Shown here in pieces: positions 6,222 to 13,704 of a stretch of DNA of 30,166 nucleotides (its first letter is position 1; each line of letters begins with the position of its first letter). The notes below the pieces were generated by a model, which saw only the letters and a program-made list of their open reading frames with translations, searched no databases and was not told where the DNA came from. Location of the stretch: positions 1 through 30,166 of the forward strand of contig DIUB01000037.1 of the NCBI GenBank assembly GCA_002422265.1, written 5' to 3'. The stretch comes from Geobacter sp. UBA6169. Lineage in GTDB: Bacteria > Desulfobacterota > Desulfuromonadia > Geobacterales > Pseudopelobacteraceae. The translations under genes were made by a program, and so were the position numbers.

Positions 6222-8954
6222 TTACCAATCACTTAGTGCACCTCCTGGGCCGTAGTTAACTCGACAATCAAAGTTTAGGTCTGCTGCTGCAATTTCGTTG
6301 TAACTTCTTATTTCAGCGACTATTCCCTGGTTACAGTTGCCCTGGCTGGTGCTCAGGCGTGTAATGTTTTGGTCCGGGGCCAGCGTTGTCGTGATGGTAC
6401 CGTTGTTATTGATATTATTGCTGCAGGTACTTGCGGTGGTATTCCCAACGATAAAGTCATAGCGCACGCCAGTTGTATTGCGTACGGTATAGTTACTGCA
6501 GGTGACCTTCATCGAATACTGCTTTGATACAACATTATCGCAACTATCAGCAGTACAAGCGTCTTTCAGTGATACCAATACTGTGTTGTAGATTCCTGAT
6601 TGCGTAGGGGTGCCGCTGATGATGCCACTGCTGCTAAAGGAAAGTCCGGGGGGGAGAATGCTGGCGGTTACCCCTGAAAGATTGGATGCGCTCCAGGACC
6701 AGAGGTAAGGCGGTGTCCCCCCGTTAGCATTGAGTGTGGTTGAGTAGGGGGTGCCGACAGTACCTGATGGTAACTCAAGTGGTGCAATGGTTGCCAAGGG
6801 GCAGGAACCGACTGTTTTAAGGTTGAAATTTTTGATGTAGCCGTATTGGACGCTACCACCGGTTGCCTGGGTGAAGCCTACACGATATTGGTTAAGTGCA
6901 GAATGTATCGTGTCACAGTATGACAGGTCTGGTTTGCTTGTATCGTTACTGGTGAGAGAGTTGTTTCCTTTGTCTATCCAGAGCTTAATCAGGGTTTTGG
7001 TGTTACTGCAGTTAAGTCCGCACTGGCTGCAGTCTGTATTGCAGCGGGTGTGGATTTCTACTCGCGCATTATGATTATTGTGTCCGACAGAACATCCATC
7101 CTCCAGCCAAGTAGTGGCATTGGGGTGTCCGGCAGGTATAGGGAATGTCTGTCCGCAATAACCGTTATACAGGCTGCCTGGTCCAGTATTAGGTAGTGCC
7201 GTGCCGTTATATGTGCCGGTACAGGCACCGTAGCAGGTACCGGTGCAGGTGCTGTTTGTTACATTTGAACCGTCGCATGTACCGGTACATGCGTTGTTTC
7301 CAGTACAGAGCCCGTTAACCGGTAGACCTACGGTGGTACCCGGTACAGGCGTTGCCCAGGTACAGGTTGCCCCAGGGCCTGAACATCTGCCAACACAAAT
7401 ACCGGAGCAGGATGCATTATTGATTGCCGCGCCATTGCAGGTGCCGGTACATTGCCTGTTGCAGGTGCCATTACAAGCCGGTAAAGGCGGATAACATGAG
7501 GTGACAGCAACAGGGTTGCCACCCCTGTTGTGTGTGTTATCACCAAACAGACCTACAAGGGAGCCTGACGTGTGATTATAGGCGTTAACAATGGCAGCGT
7601 GATTGTAACTGCCAGAAGTGTCGTTTCGCCCACCGCTTGGATAGATGTCAAACTCCAGCGCCCTGCTGATACCGGGCAGACCACAGTAGGCCAGATATTC
7701 TCCTGCGCCACCCCATACCGAACAGTCATAACGCGGGTTTGTGACTGCATGATAACTGGTGCCGGTACCACAGTAGGTAGTGGGGTTGCCGGCCTGCATC
7801 AGGGCGAAGGTAAAGCCGTCGGCGTACTGCGTACTGTTTGAAGATGTGTCGTTACCGGAATAACAAAAATCCCAGTACGCCCGCATGGTCTTGCCAAACA
7901 GTGGCAGGTTCTGGGGATACCAGACGCAGCCGGCACTGTTGGTGTTGTTCAGGCCAAATTCGATCAGTTCAGGATTGGTTGTTTTAAAGCCGGGATTACT
8001 GGTACCCGGTACCGGCGGGTCCGGAGGTGTACCGACCGGAATGTCGTAGCCATAGGTGGTGTTACAGCTGAGAGAGGTGCTTTCGCGGATGGTCAGCTTT
8101 CTGCTGACGGACGGGTTGGTTCCGTCTGTCAAGGTGACAATAAGCTCCGGGAATGAGTTGGCGGAAGATTTGGCGCTAAGCTCAAGCGGTTGTTCGTTGA
8201 TTGGCCCATCGCACGACGCAGCAGCACCGCATTTAAGCCAGCTTGGTGCACCAGAGATATACCACGAGTAATTTGACCCAATGCCACCATCGGCAATCAA
8301 AGTTGCGGAGTAGCTGGAACTATTTTTACAGACGCTCGGCAATTCGTTGTTCACTATTCTCAATTGACCAAGCGTGTAACCGGCACAACCTATGCGTGCT
8401 TTTAGTTCGTTAAGGGTTACAATACGGGAGATGTCGGGTGATAGAAGAGTTGCCTCTATAGGGGTAGTTGTTATGGATAAGAGAGGGGAGGCAAACATGA
8501 AGGTGCTGTCGTCATTGGATAAAACCGCACCATTCCAGCTTGATTGAGCCTCATAATCATCGCCAAGACTAAGGATGGCAAAGGCAATATCGCCAATTCC
8601 ATTGATCTTTAAATTTGTCTTGGTGTAGTTGCAGATGGCATTGGTGCTGCTTGCTGTTGTCAGATTCACGTCATACAGATAGCGCAGTTTTCTTCCCCAC
8701 GCATCATACTGGTTAACGCTCGCCTCGTTAAATTGAGCTTCAGTCCCCGGTATATGCCCCCGTGCCACGCTCCAGCTGATAATCGCATCCACTGCACTGT
8801 TAATCGTTGTCTTGGTATCAGTAATCTTGCCCCGCTTGATGATCGGTCCCATCATGGCGTACCCGGCAATCACCAGACCGCCGATCAGCACCAGTATCAG
8901 GCTGACGTTCAACAGGGTTACCCCGCAACGGGAACGGATGAATGACGATGGCAT
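6222..8954 (-). CDS. Giant prepilin-like protein with split L-type lectin domain and Cys-rich insert
   Basis: A 910-residue class III signal protein. The leader MPSSFIRSRCG is followed by VTLLNVSLILVLIGGLVIAG, a prepilin N-helix in which the usual Glu5 is Asn. I start at the ATG at 8954 because AAGGA stands 8 bases before it; a TTG at 9020 is less likely. Residues 170-235 share the LRIVNNELP block with the neighbouring pilin. Residues about 325-716 look like an L-type (legume) lectin: ADGFTFALMQ, then ALEFDIY with N444, D445 and N451-H452 as likely metal ligands, and finally YRVGFTQATGG. The lectin is split by a Cys-rich insert (about 493-650). Residues about 718-818 form an Ig-like putative domain (LPPGLSFSSSGIISGTPTQSG). 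It is probably a surface or pilus-tip adhesin. Its base use is more AT-rich than its neighbours. Confidence 0.85.
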   Translation of the reverse strand: MPSSFIRSRCGVTLLNVSLILVLIGGLVIAGYAMMGPIIKRGKITDTKTTINSAVDAIISWSVARGHIPGTEAQFNEASVNQYDAWGRKLRYLYDVNLTTASSTNAICNYTKTNLKINGIGDIAFAILSLGDDYEAQSSWNGAVLSNDDSTFMFASPLLSITTTPIEATLLSPDISRIVTLNELKARIGCAGYTLGQLRIVNNELPSVCKNSSSYSATLIADGGIGSNYSWYISGAPSWLKCGAAASCDGPINEQPLELSAKSSANSFPELIVTLTDGTNPSVSRKLTIRESTSLSCNTTYGYDIPVGTPPDPPVPGTSNPGFKTTNPELIEFGLNNTNSAGCVWYPQNLPLFGKTMRAYWDFCYSGNDTSSNSTQYADGFTFALMQAGNPTTYCGTGTSYHAVTNPRYDCSVWGGAGEYLAYCGLPGISRALEFDIYPSGGRNDTSGSYNHAAIVNAYNHTSGSLVGLFGDNTHNRGGNPVAVTSCYPPLPACNGTCNRQCTGTCNGAAINNASCSGICVGRCSGPGATCTWATPVPGTTVGLPVNGLCTGNNACTGTCDGSNVTNSTCTGTCYGACTGTYNGTALPNTGPGSLYNGYCGQTFPIPAGHPNATTWLEDGCSVGHNNHNARVEIHTRCNTDCSQCGLNCSNTKTLIKLWIDKGNNSLTSNDTSKPDLSYCDTIHSALNQYRVGFTQATGGSVQYGYIKNFNLKTVGSCPLATIAPLELPSGTVGTPYSTTLNANGGTPPYLWSWSASNLSGVTASILPPGLSFSSSGIISGTPTQSGIYNTVLVSLKDACTADSCDNVVSKQYSMKVTCSNYTVRNTTGVRYDFIVGNTTASTCSNNINNNGTITTTLAPDQNITRLSTSQGNCNQGIVAEIRSYNEIAAADLNFDCRVNYGPGGALSDW

Positions 8955-9086
8955 GGCAGGTGTCCTTATCTTGCTGTCTGTTATGACAGCATACGCAAAA
9001 ACAGGGACGGATCGTTGCAAAATGATTCTACAGTAGTGGTTTTTTCGTTGCGTCGTCGCGCCGTTGCGTGAGACGGATTTTCCGGT

Positions 9087-10535
9087 CTATGGATTGATGG
9101 TGAGGACAAAGGTTTTTTCAGCACAATTGTTTTGTGATAATGACGCACCTTGATTGTCGTGTGCCATTATCCTTACTTGATAGCTGCCACGGGTAGTTGG
9201 GATGCCGGACATATTGAGAAAAACAGGTGGTGTAGCATCTATCCATCCTGTATCAGCGGTAAGGCTCGAACAGTTTGTCGGCATTGTACAGGATGAAATA
9301 GTTGTACCTTTTATCCCTGTTTCAGAATGGATAGGAATAAAGACAATACCTGATAGAGCGGGAGTACTAGTATAGCACCACTTGTAGCCTGAAATACCGC
9401 CATCTAAGAAAATCTTGTTCACGTATTTTGTGTTTTCATACCCGAACGGCAACTCATTATTTACAATCCGCAGCTGCGCACCCTGGCAACCGACCTTGGT
9501 GCGCAGTTCGTCAAGCGTTACCCAGCGGACGAGGTCGTTATTATTTGCATTAAGTGTGATAGTGGCTGTTGTTGCTGGTGCTGTTGGGGTTACAAAACCA
9601 GAATTTGGTATAACTGCATTGTTGAGTATAGCCGGATTTGAAGGGCCTACAGTAAGTGCAGGGTTATTGAGTGTGCCGGTCATCCGGGTGTCAACAGAGG
9701 CATCTTCAGAAAGACTAAACATTACATAGGCTACATTATTAACGGTGGAGCCTTGATCTGTGACAAGATTGATTCGAGTGGTACGTCTTCCGCAGATTGT
9801 ATCTTTTGAAAAAGATGGAGATGCACCAGAGCACTGAATAGTATCTGTCGTGAGTGGTGAGGAGGGGTTTGTTGATGCAAGAAGACAGTCATACAAATAA
9901 ATAAAGTCACGGCCCCAACTATCCGCAGGTGTTTTTACGACTGTTTTGAAGTTTGAGTTGGTCATATCAGGCAGATGATTATTCCCCGCCGCCCAGCTGT
10001 TGACCGATTCCACCGCCCCACCCAGGTTTTCCTTGCTCTCCCGTACCTTGATGGCAGTCATCAACGGTCCCACCATGCCAACCCCCAGCCCGATCAGCAG
10101 ACCGATTACCACCAGCGAGACCGCCAGTTCAACCAGGGTGAAGCCTTTGGGACGTTGCAGGCCTTCAATATGTGACGAAACAGCCTGTATCAGCTCTCTG
10201 GCGTTTTGAATGGTTTGGCTGGCAAGCTCTGCACTGACTGCATGCATCGTCCCGTAATCCCCCGCATTTCTAAGGTCAAACGCGTCTATGACCGCACGGT
10301 GGAAACGGGCATCTAAAACACCTGACTTGATGTATTCCTTGCCGAATGCTGCAATGACTGCCGAATGTTTGGAAAAGGAGAGGTTTTTGGTGAGAAGGAG
10401 CGCTTCCAGCGCGTAAAACATGGCGTAGTATGCCCTGCTTGCAGAAAAATCAGCGTAGTTGTCAGCCAGGAGAGACTGTGCGGCCTCGGTGCTTTGCTGC
10501 GCCTTGTCAAGTAAGCCCCTTATGACAGGGTTCAT
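9087..10535 (-). CDS. HEPN domain fused in frame to type IV prepilin-like protein
   Basis: A 482-residue chimera. Residues 1-125 are a HEPN domain of the PF05168 kind: SRAYYAMFYALEALLL, KHSAVIAAFGKEY, and AFDLRNAGDYG with R89 and Y94. Residue 127 onward is a prepilin: QRPKG|FTLVELAVSLVVIGL with Glu5 (E136), then a helical spine and a large C-terminal region with the LRIVNNELP block and a final Ig-like strand set. There is no ATG, GTG or TTG in frame between the HEPN end and the pilin start, only ATT (10169) and CTG (10160). The ATG at 10535 overlaps the MNT stop (ATGA), as expected for a MNT-HEPN pair. Prepilin peptidase would cut after G131 and free the HEPN part in the cytoplasm. A recent deletion that joined two genes is the alternative. 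Confidence 0.85.
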   Translation of the reverse strand: MNPVIRGLLDKAQQSTEAAQSLLADNYADFSASRAYYAMFYALEALLLTKNLSFSKHSAVIAAFGKEYIKSGVLDARFHRAVIDAFDLRNAGDYGTMHAVSAELASQTIQNARELIQAVSSHIEGLQRPKGFTLVELAVSLVVIGLLIGLGVGMVGPLMTAIKVRESKENLGGAVESVNSWAAGNNHLPDMTNSNFKTVVKTPADSWGRDFIYLYDCLLASTNPSSPLTTDTIQCSGASPSFSKDTICGRRTTRINLVTDQGSTVNNVAYVMFSLSEDASVDTRMTGTLNNPALTVGPSNPAILNNAVIPNSGFVTPTAPATTATITLNANNNDLVRWVTLDELRTKVGCQGAQLRIVNNELPFGYENTKYVNKIFLDGGISGYKWCYTSTPALSGIVFIPIHSETGIKGTTISSCTMPTNCSSLTADTGWIDATPPVFLNMSGIPTTRGSYQVRIMAHDNQGASLSQNNCAEKTFVLTINP

Positions 10536-10879
10536 AGTGTGAGCCCCTCTCGGCGTACGTTTAAGATAAGGGGTGTTTTTGATTTTTTGTAGGTCGCATA
10601 GTCCATTGGCACAATAGAGATCAGGGTGTCATGTTTGAGCGAAAGATCGCAAGCAACCGGAAGGTAGCGATTGCGCTCAGTTGTCAGGTCAGGCAGGTCA
10701 GTGAGTAATAACAGAAGATCAAGATCCGATCCCTGCGTGTAATCTCCCCGGGCGTACGACCCGAACAGGATAAGTTTTTTCATGCGTGTGGCGTACAGTT
10801 GCAACAAGCGGTGCTTGGTTTCAACAAGAACCTGCATGACGTCTGGCGGCACATGTGCTGAAGATGTCAACGTATTCAT
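10532..10879 (-). CDS. MNT-type nucleotidyltransferase antitoxin
   Basis: A 115-residue minimal nucleotidyltransferase. The active site is GS-x10-DxD: G40, S41, then D52 and D54 in GSYARGDYTQGSDLDLL. Members paired with HEPN toxins transfer AMP to the toxin and silence it. I use the ATG at 10879 because AGGA stands 9 bases before it; the frame stays open upstream but shows no family-like sequence. The stop overlaps the HEPN-prepilin start (ATGA), so the two are co-translated. A palindrome-bearing promoter lies at 10929-10956. Confidence 0.9.
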   Translation of the reverse strand: MNTLTSSAHVPPDVMQVLVETKHRLLQLYATRMKKLILFGSYARGDYTQGSDLDLLLLLTDLPDLTTERNRYLPVACDLSLKHDTLISIVPMDYATYKKSKTPLILNVRREGLTL

Positions 10880-10928
10880 AAACGTCTTTCCTGAAGCGGC
10901 TTGTCGCGTCTGCTCACCGATGCGATAT

Positions 10929-10956
10929 ATTCTACCCCATTTCACTTGAAATTCAA
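10929..10956 (-). promoter_or_regulatory. Promoter with palindrome for the MNT/HEPN-prepilin operon
   Basis: On the minus strand, TTGAAT (10951-10956) and TAGAAT (10929-10934) are separated by 16 bases, a good sigma-70 pair. The palindrome TTTCA-AG-TGAAA (10940-10951) lies in the spacer and could be an operator for autoregulation. The predicted transcript begins about 43 bases before the MNT start. Confidence 0.55.
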
Positions 10957-10997
10957 CTGATTGTGCGTTGTCGCAGGTGGTGTCTGCCGATACACTG

Positions 10998-11603
10998 TCA
11001 ATCAAAGGTGCGGATGGTCTTGAGCAGTCTGCCGACCACCATGGTGTCTGCCTCGCCACAGCGGACGACAATCGGCAGCAGATGTTTGTTTTCCGGCTGA
11101 AAGCGGATGCAGCCGTTTTCACGGTAGAACCGCTTGAGGGTGGCTTCTCCATCGATCAGGGCAACCACTATCTGGCCGTTTTCAGCGCTCTGCTGGGGGG
11201 TGATCAGGGCCAGGTCGCCATCGAAGATACCGGCCTCAACCATGCTGTCACCTTTGACCCGCAGGAGAAAGTCGCTGGTCCCTTTCAGCCAGGCAGGATC
11301 AACCGTGATATGCCCCTGAATATCCTCAACCGCCAGTTCAGAAAGACCGGCTCGCACCGTGCCGATGACCGGCACCGGCACCGGCATGCCTGCCTTGAAG
11401 GTGAGGGCGATGCCGCGCGAGCCTTCACGGCGGCAGATAAAGCCTTTGCGCTTCAGCGCCTCCAGGTGCGCCAGTGCGGTTGCGGTCCCCTTGGTACCGA
11501 TATGGTCGGATATTTCACGCAATGAAGGTGGGCAGCCCTGTTCTTCACGGAACTGGCGGACAAATTCCAGTACCTGCTGCTGACGGGAGGTGAGTTCTTG
11601 CAT
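10998..11603 (-). CDS. lexA: LexA repressor (SOS regulator)
   Basis: A 201-residue repressor that shuts off DNA-damage genes and cuts itself when RecA filaments form. The N-terminal winged helix (about 1-65) has SLREISDHIGTKGTATALAHL as the recognition region. The self-cleavage bond is A85-G86 in GTVRAGLSE. The catalytic Ser is S120 in VKGDSMVEAG and the Lys is K157 in EATLKRFY. The length matches the family. The gene is monocistronic on the minus strand, ending 118 bases before the MNT start. The ATG has only a weak ribosome site. Its own promoter is at 11639-11667. Confidence 0.96.
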   Translation of the reverse strand: MQELTSRQQQVLEFVRQFREEQGCPPSLREISDHIGTKGTATALAHLEALKRKGFICRREGSRGIALTFKAGMPVPVPVIGTVRAGLSELAVEDIQGHITVDPAWLKGTSDFLLRVKGDSMVEAGIFDGDLALITPQQSAENGQIVVALIDGEATLKRFYRENGCIRFQPENKHLLPIVVRCGEADTMVVGRLLKTIRTFD

Positions 11604-11638
11604 GAGGACACCAGTGCTTTCAAAAAATAGGATGTCAA

Positions 11639-11667
11639 ACGATAGCCTTCAAGGGCTGAAAAGTCAA
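11639..11667 (-). promoter_or_regulatory. lexA sigma-70 promoter
   Basis: On the minus strand TTGACT (11662-11667) and TATCGT (11639-11644) are spaced by exactly 17 bases. The start site would fall near 11632, about 29 bases before the lexA ATG. No E. coli-type CTGT-N8-ACAG box overlaps it. Confidence 0.6.
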
Positions 11668-11672
11668 GGATG

Positions 11673-11684
11673 CTGACTGGTCAG
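11673..11684. promoter_or_regulatory. Palindrome upstream of the lexA -35 element
   Basis: CTGAC-TG-GTCAG is a perfect palindrome with 5-base arms, 5 bases upstream of the lexA -35 hexamer. It could be an operator, possibly for LexA, but it does not match a LexA box I know, so the role is open. Confidence 0.3.
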
Positions 11685-11839
11685 AACGGCTTGTGCTGAA
11701 CCATCTGCTATGCTACTATCCTGCCGTTCCGGGAGTCTGTCCCTGCTCTTGAGTGCCGAAGCGGCTGAACGCCGGTGGCCAGGTAGAGGACAGTACTACA
11801 ACCAGGGGAACTATCACGACTGACCTGAAGGGAGGAAGC

Positions 11840-12400
11840 ATGGAAACACTGGAGGCGATCAGAACCAGAAGAAGCGTCCGCAAGTATGCAGACCAGCCGG
11901 TTGAACCGGAGAAATTGCAGCAGATACTGGAAGCGGTCCAGCAGGCCCCTTCCTGGTCAAACCTGCAATGCTGGAGTCTGGTGGTGGTGACTGACCAGGA
12001 GGTGCGCGAAAAGATCAGCGACCTCTCCTTTGTGGAGTCATTCTTTTCTACCTACGGCTATAAATCAAACCCGGCCCAGAAGGCGTTGGCGCAAGCGCCG
12101 GTGGTGATCGTTGCCTGCGCTGATCCGGCCCGGTCCGGCAACCTCCATGACCAGCCGTACTATATGGCCGATATGGGGATTGCAACGCAGAACCTGATGC
12201 TGGCAGCCCATGATCTGGGGCTTGCATCTGTCTTTGTGGGGGTGTTCCATGAAGCCCAGCTAAAGCAGCTGCTCGGTATCCCTGAGAACATCAAGGTGGT
12301 GGGGCTCTTTCCTCTGGGGTATCCGGCAGGCGAGGCCAAGGGCGGGCCTTCACGCAAGGCATTGGATGATTTTGTTCATTACGGCACCTGGCAGGCATGA
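11840..12400 (+). CDS. Nitroreductase-family flavoprotein
   Basis: A 186-residue FMN-dependent nitroreductase-like enzyme, expected to reduce nitro compounds, quinones or related electron acceptors with NAD(P)H. The FMN-binding start is IRTRRSVRKYADQPV, followed by QAPSWSNLQCWSLVVVT and the C-terminal LFPLGYPAGEAKGGPSRK. The hydrophobic MADMGIATQNLMLAAHDLGL segment is the usual dimer helix. I start at the ATG at 11840 because GGAGGAAGC directly precedes it; the open frame upstream (from 11753) has no ribosome site. It converges with a second nitroreductase on the minus strand. Confidence 0.9.
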   Translation: METLEAIRTRRSVRKYADQPVEPEKLQQILEAVQQAPSWSNLQCWSLVVVTDQEVREKISDLSFVESFFSTYGYKSNPAQKALAQAPVVIVACADPARSGNLHDQPYYMADMGIATQNLMLAAHDLGLASVFVGVFHEAQLKQLLGIPENIKVVGLFPLGYPAGEAKGGPSRKALDDFVHYGTWQA

Positions 12401-12406
12401 TCAACA

Positions 12407-12436
12407 GGCCCCTGTCCGGCTTTGCCGGCAGGGGCC
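12407..12436. terminator. Strong hairpin between convergent nitroreductase genes
   Basis: GGCCCCTG (12407-12414) pairs with CAGGGGCC (12429-12436), and CCGGC pairs with GCCGG inside, with one bulged T and a TTT loop. It begins 6 bases after the stop of the plus-strand gene. No T-run follows, so it may act by RNA stability or with Rho rather than as a classical terminator. Confidence 0.5.
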
Positions 12437-12519
12437 ATCACCACGGGATGAAAGTACCACGGGTACCCCACCGGTAACAGTCCAGATATCCATACCAGAG
12501 AATTGATAGCATATCACCG

Positions 12520-13182
12520 TCAACTGATGAATCTCAGCACGTCTTCAAGAGGAACCCGCTCAGGTCGCGGAGGCATGGCTTCCGGTGCATCGGCCGGGTA
12601 GCCAAGCGACATTCCCAGCAGTAGCCGGGTGTTGGCTGAAAGACCAAGGAGCTCTTTTACCTGTGCTGCATAATCGGTGAGAAATGCCTGCGGCACCGTT
12701 GCCAGCCCCCGTGCATGGGCTGCCAGCATCAGGCTCTGGGCAAACATTCCGGCATCCAGAATTGACCAAGGTCCCAGTGAAGCGTCATGGGTCAGGAAGA
12801 GGCCGCAGGGTGCACCATAAAACCTGAAATTGGCTTTCTTCGAACGTGTGACAAATTCGGGCGCGTTCAGGTCGATGCCGGCAAGGGCGGACCGCTTTGC
12901 CATAAGCTCCCTGATGAGTGAGTTCTGTGGCTCGGGCCACTCACGGGGCGTCGGCAGGTCGGGCGTCGGCGGGACATTCTGCTCAAGCAGACCGATCAGC
13001 AGTGCAGTCAGCTCTTCTTTGCGGCTGCCGGATACGGCCACCACCTGCCACGGTTGGCAGTTCTTGTAGGAAGGAGTCCACTGGGCAGCCCGGACAATCT
13101 CCTTGATTTCTTCAGCCGGTACGGGATCGGGTCTGAATTTGCGCACACTGGCCCGTGTTACAATGCATTCTATCGCGTCCAT
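12520..13182 (-). CDS. Nitroreductase-family flavoprotein (second copy)
   Basis: A 220-residue relative of the plus-strand nitroreductase but clearly divergent. It shares the FMN-binding start (VTRASVRKFRPDPV), TPSYKNCQPWQVVAVSG, the helix DAGMFAQSLMLAAHARGL, and the end LLLGMSLGYPADAPE. An extra region of about 40 residues (about 70-115, with PPTPDLPTPREWPEPQ) is a family variant and may cap the active site. A strong AAGGAGAG site precedes the ATG. The substrate is not predictable. A terminator at 13253-13287 separates it from the upstream higBA operon. Confidence 0.9.
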   Translation of the reverse strand: MDAIECIVTRASVRKFRPDPVPAEEIKEIVRAAQWTPSYKNCQPWQVVAVSGSRKEELTALLIGLLEQNVPPTPDLPTPREWPEPQNSLIRELMAKRSALAGIDLNAPEFVTRSKKANFRFYGAPCGLFLTHDASLGPWSILDAGMFAQSLMLAAHARGLATVPQAFLTDYAAQVKELLGLSANTRLLLGMSLGYPADAPEAMPPRPERVPLEDVLRFIS

Positions 13183-13252
13183 AGTTCTCTCCTTTACTCA
13201 GTTCAACCACTTGAAAACGTTTGCCCTGGATTACGGAAAAGGCACCAGATGT

Positions 13253-13294
13253 AAAATAAGGGTTTAGCCGACAATAGCTAAACCCTTGTTTTTT
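13253..13294. terminator. Bidirectional intrinsic terminator downstream of higBA
   Basis: AAGGGTTTAGC (13258-13268) pairs perfectly with GCTAAACCCTT (13277-13287) around an 8-base loop. On the plus strand it is followed by GTTTTTT; on the minus strand by ATTTTA. It can stop minus-strand transcripts coming from higBA before they enter the nitroreductase gene. Confidence 0.8.
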
Positions 13295-13346
13295 GCGTCC
13301 ACTGGCGGACACACTTCGAACTTTTAGCCCATAAGGGCCTCAGGCC

Positions 13347-13376
13347 ACTACTGCCTGATTTTTCCAGGCAGGTAGT
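13347..13376. repeat. Imperfect inverted repeat after higA
   Basis: ACTACTGCCTG pairs with CAGGCAGGTAGT with one bulged base around an AT-rich loop. It lies 14 bases past the higA stop and has no T-run, so it is more likely an mRNA 3'-end stabilising hairpin than a terminator. Confidence 0.45.
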
Positions 13377-13389
13377 TGGGTACGGAAGC

Positions 13390-13704
13390 CTACACATGCT
13401 CAGGAACGAACTTAATTTCAAGATGACAGCCAACTGCTTGAGCGTACTTTTTGAGCGTTGTTACTGAAGGGGCATGTTTACCAGCAGCCTCAAGCCTTGA
13501 TATTGCGCTTTTCGTTGTGCCCATCAGCTCGGCAACCGCTTCTTGTGAAAGTCCGACTCTTGCACGGGCGGCAAGCATCTCCCTGACAAGTGAATATTCC
13601 TCTTCAAGATCATCATACGCTTTTTTGAATCCTTGCCGCAGTTTGGCTTTTTCAATAAAGGCGGTATGGTCATGGGTTACCGGCTTAAATTTCAGATCAG
13701 GCAT
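13390..13704 (-). CDS. higA: HigA-like XRE-family antitoxin
   Basis: A 104-residue antitoxin with a helix-turn-helix at about 50-90: RARVGLSQEAVAELMGTTKS then ISRLEAAGKHAPSVTTLKKY. It neutralises the upstream toxin and represses the operon through the palindrome at 14032-14049. The toxin gene comes first, the HigBA order, and the two genes overlap by 8 bases. The N-terminal 45 residues are charged and helical (FIEKAKLRQGFKKAYDDLEE) and may contact the toxin. Subfamily naming is by gene order and domain type. Confidence 0.9.
   Translation of the reverse strand: MPDLKFKPVTHDHTAFIEKAKLRQGFKKAYDDLEEEYSLVREMLAARARVGLSQEAVAELMGTTKSAISRLEAAGKHAPSVTTLKKYAQAVGCHLEIKFVPEHV

Noticed and set aside
7215..7478. 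Repetitive DNA as a possible CRISPR or minisatellite
   Set aside because: The repeats are in-frame codons for CxGxC units, not equal spacer-repeat units.
8955..9020. TTG at 9020 as the lectin-pilin start
   Set aside because: It lacks a ribosome site and gives an atypical 33-residue leader; ATG 8954 has AAGGA 8 bases upstream and a normal leader.
10880..11152. Long upstream extension of the MNT frame
   Set aside because: It would run through the promoter and into lexA, and the added residues do not resemble the family.
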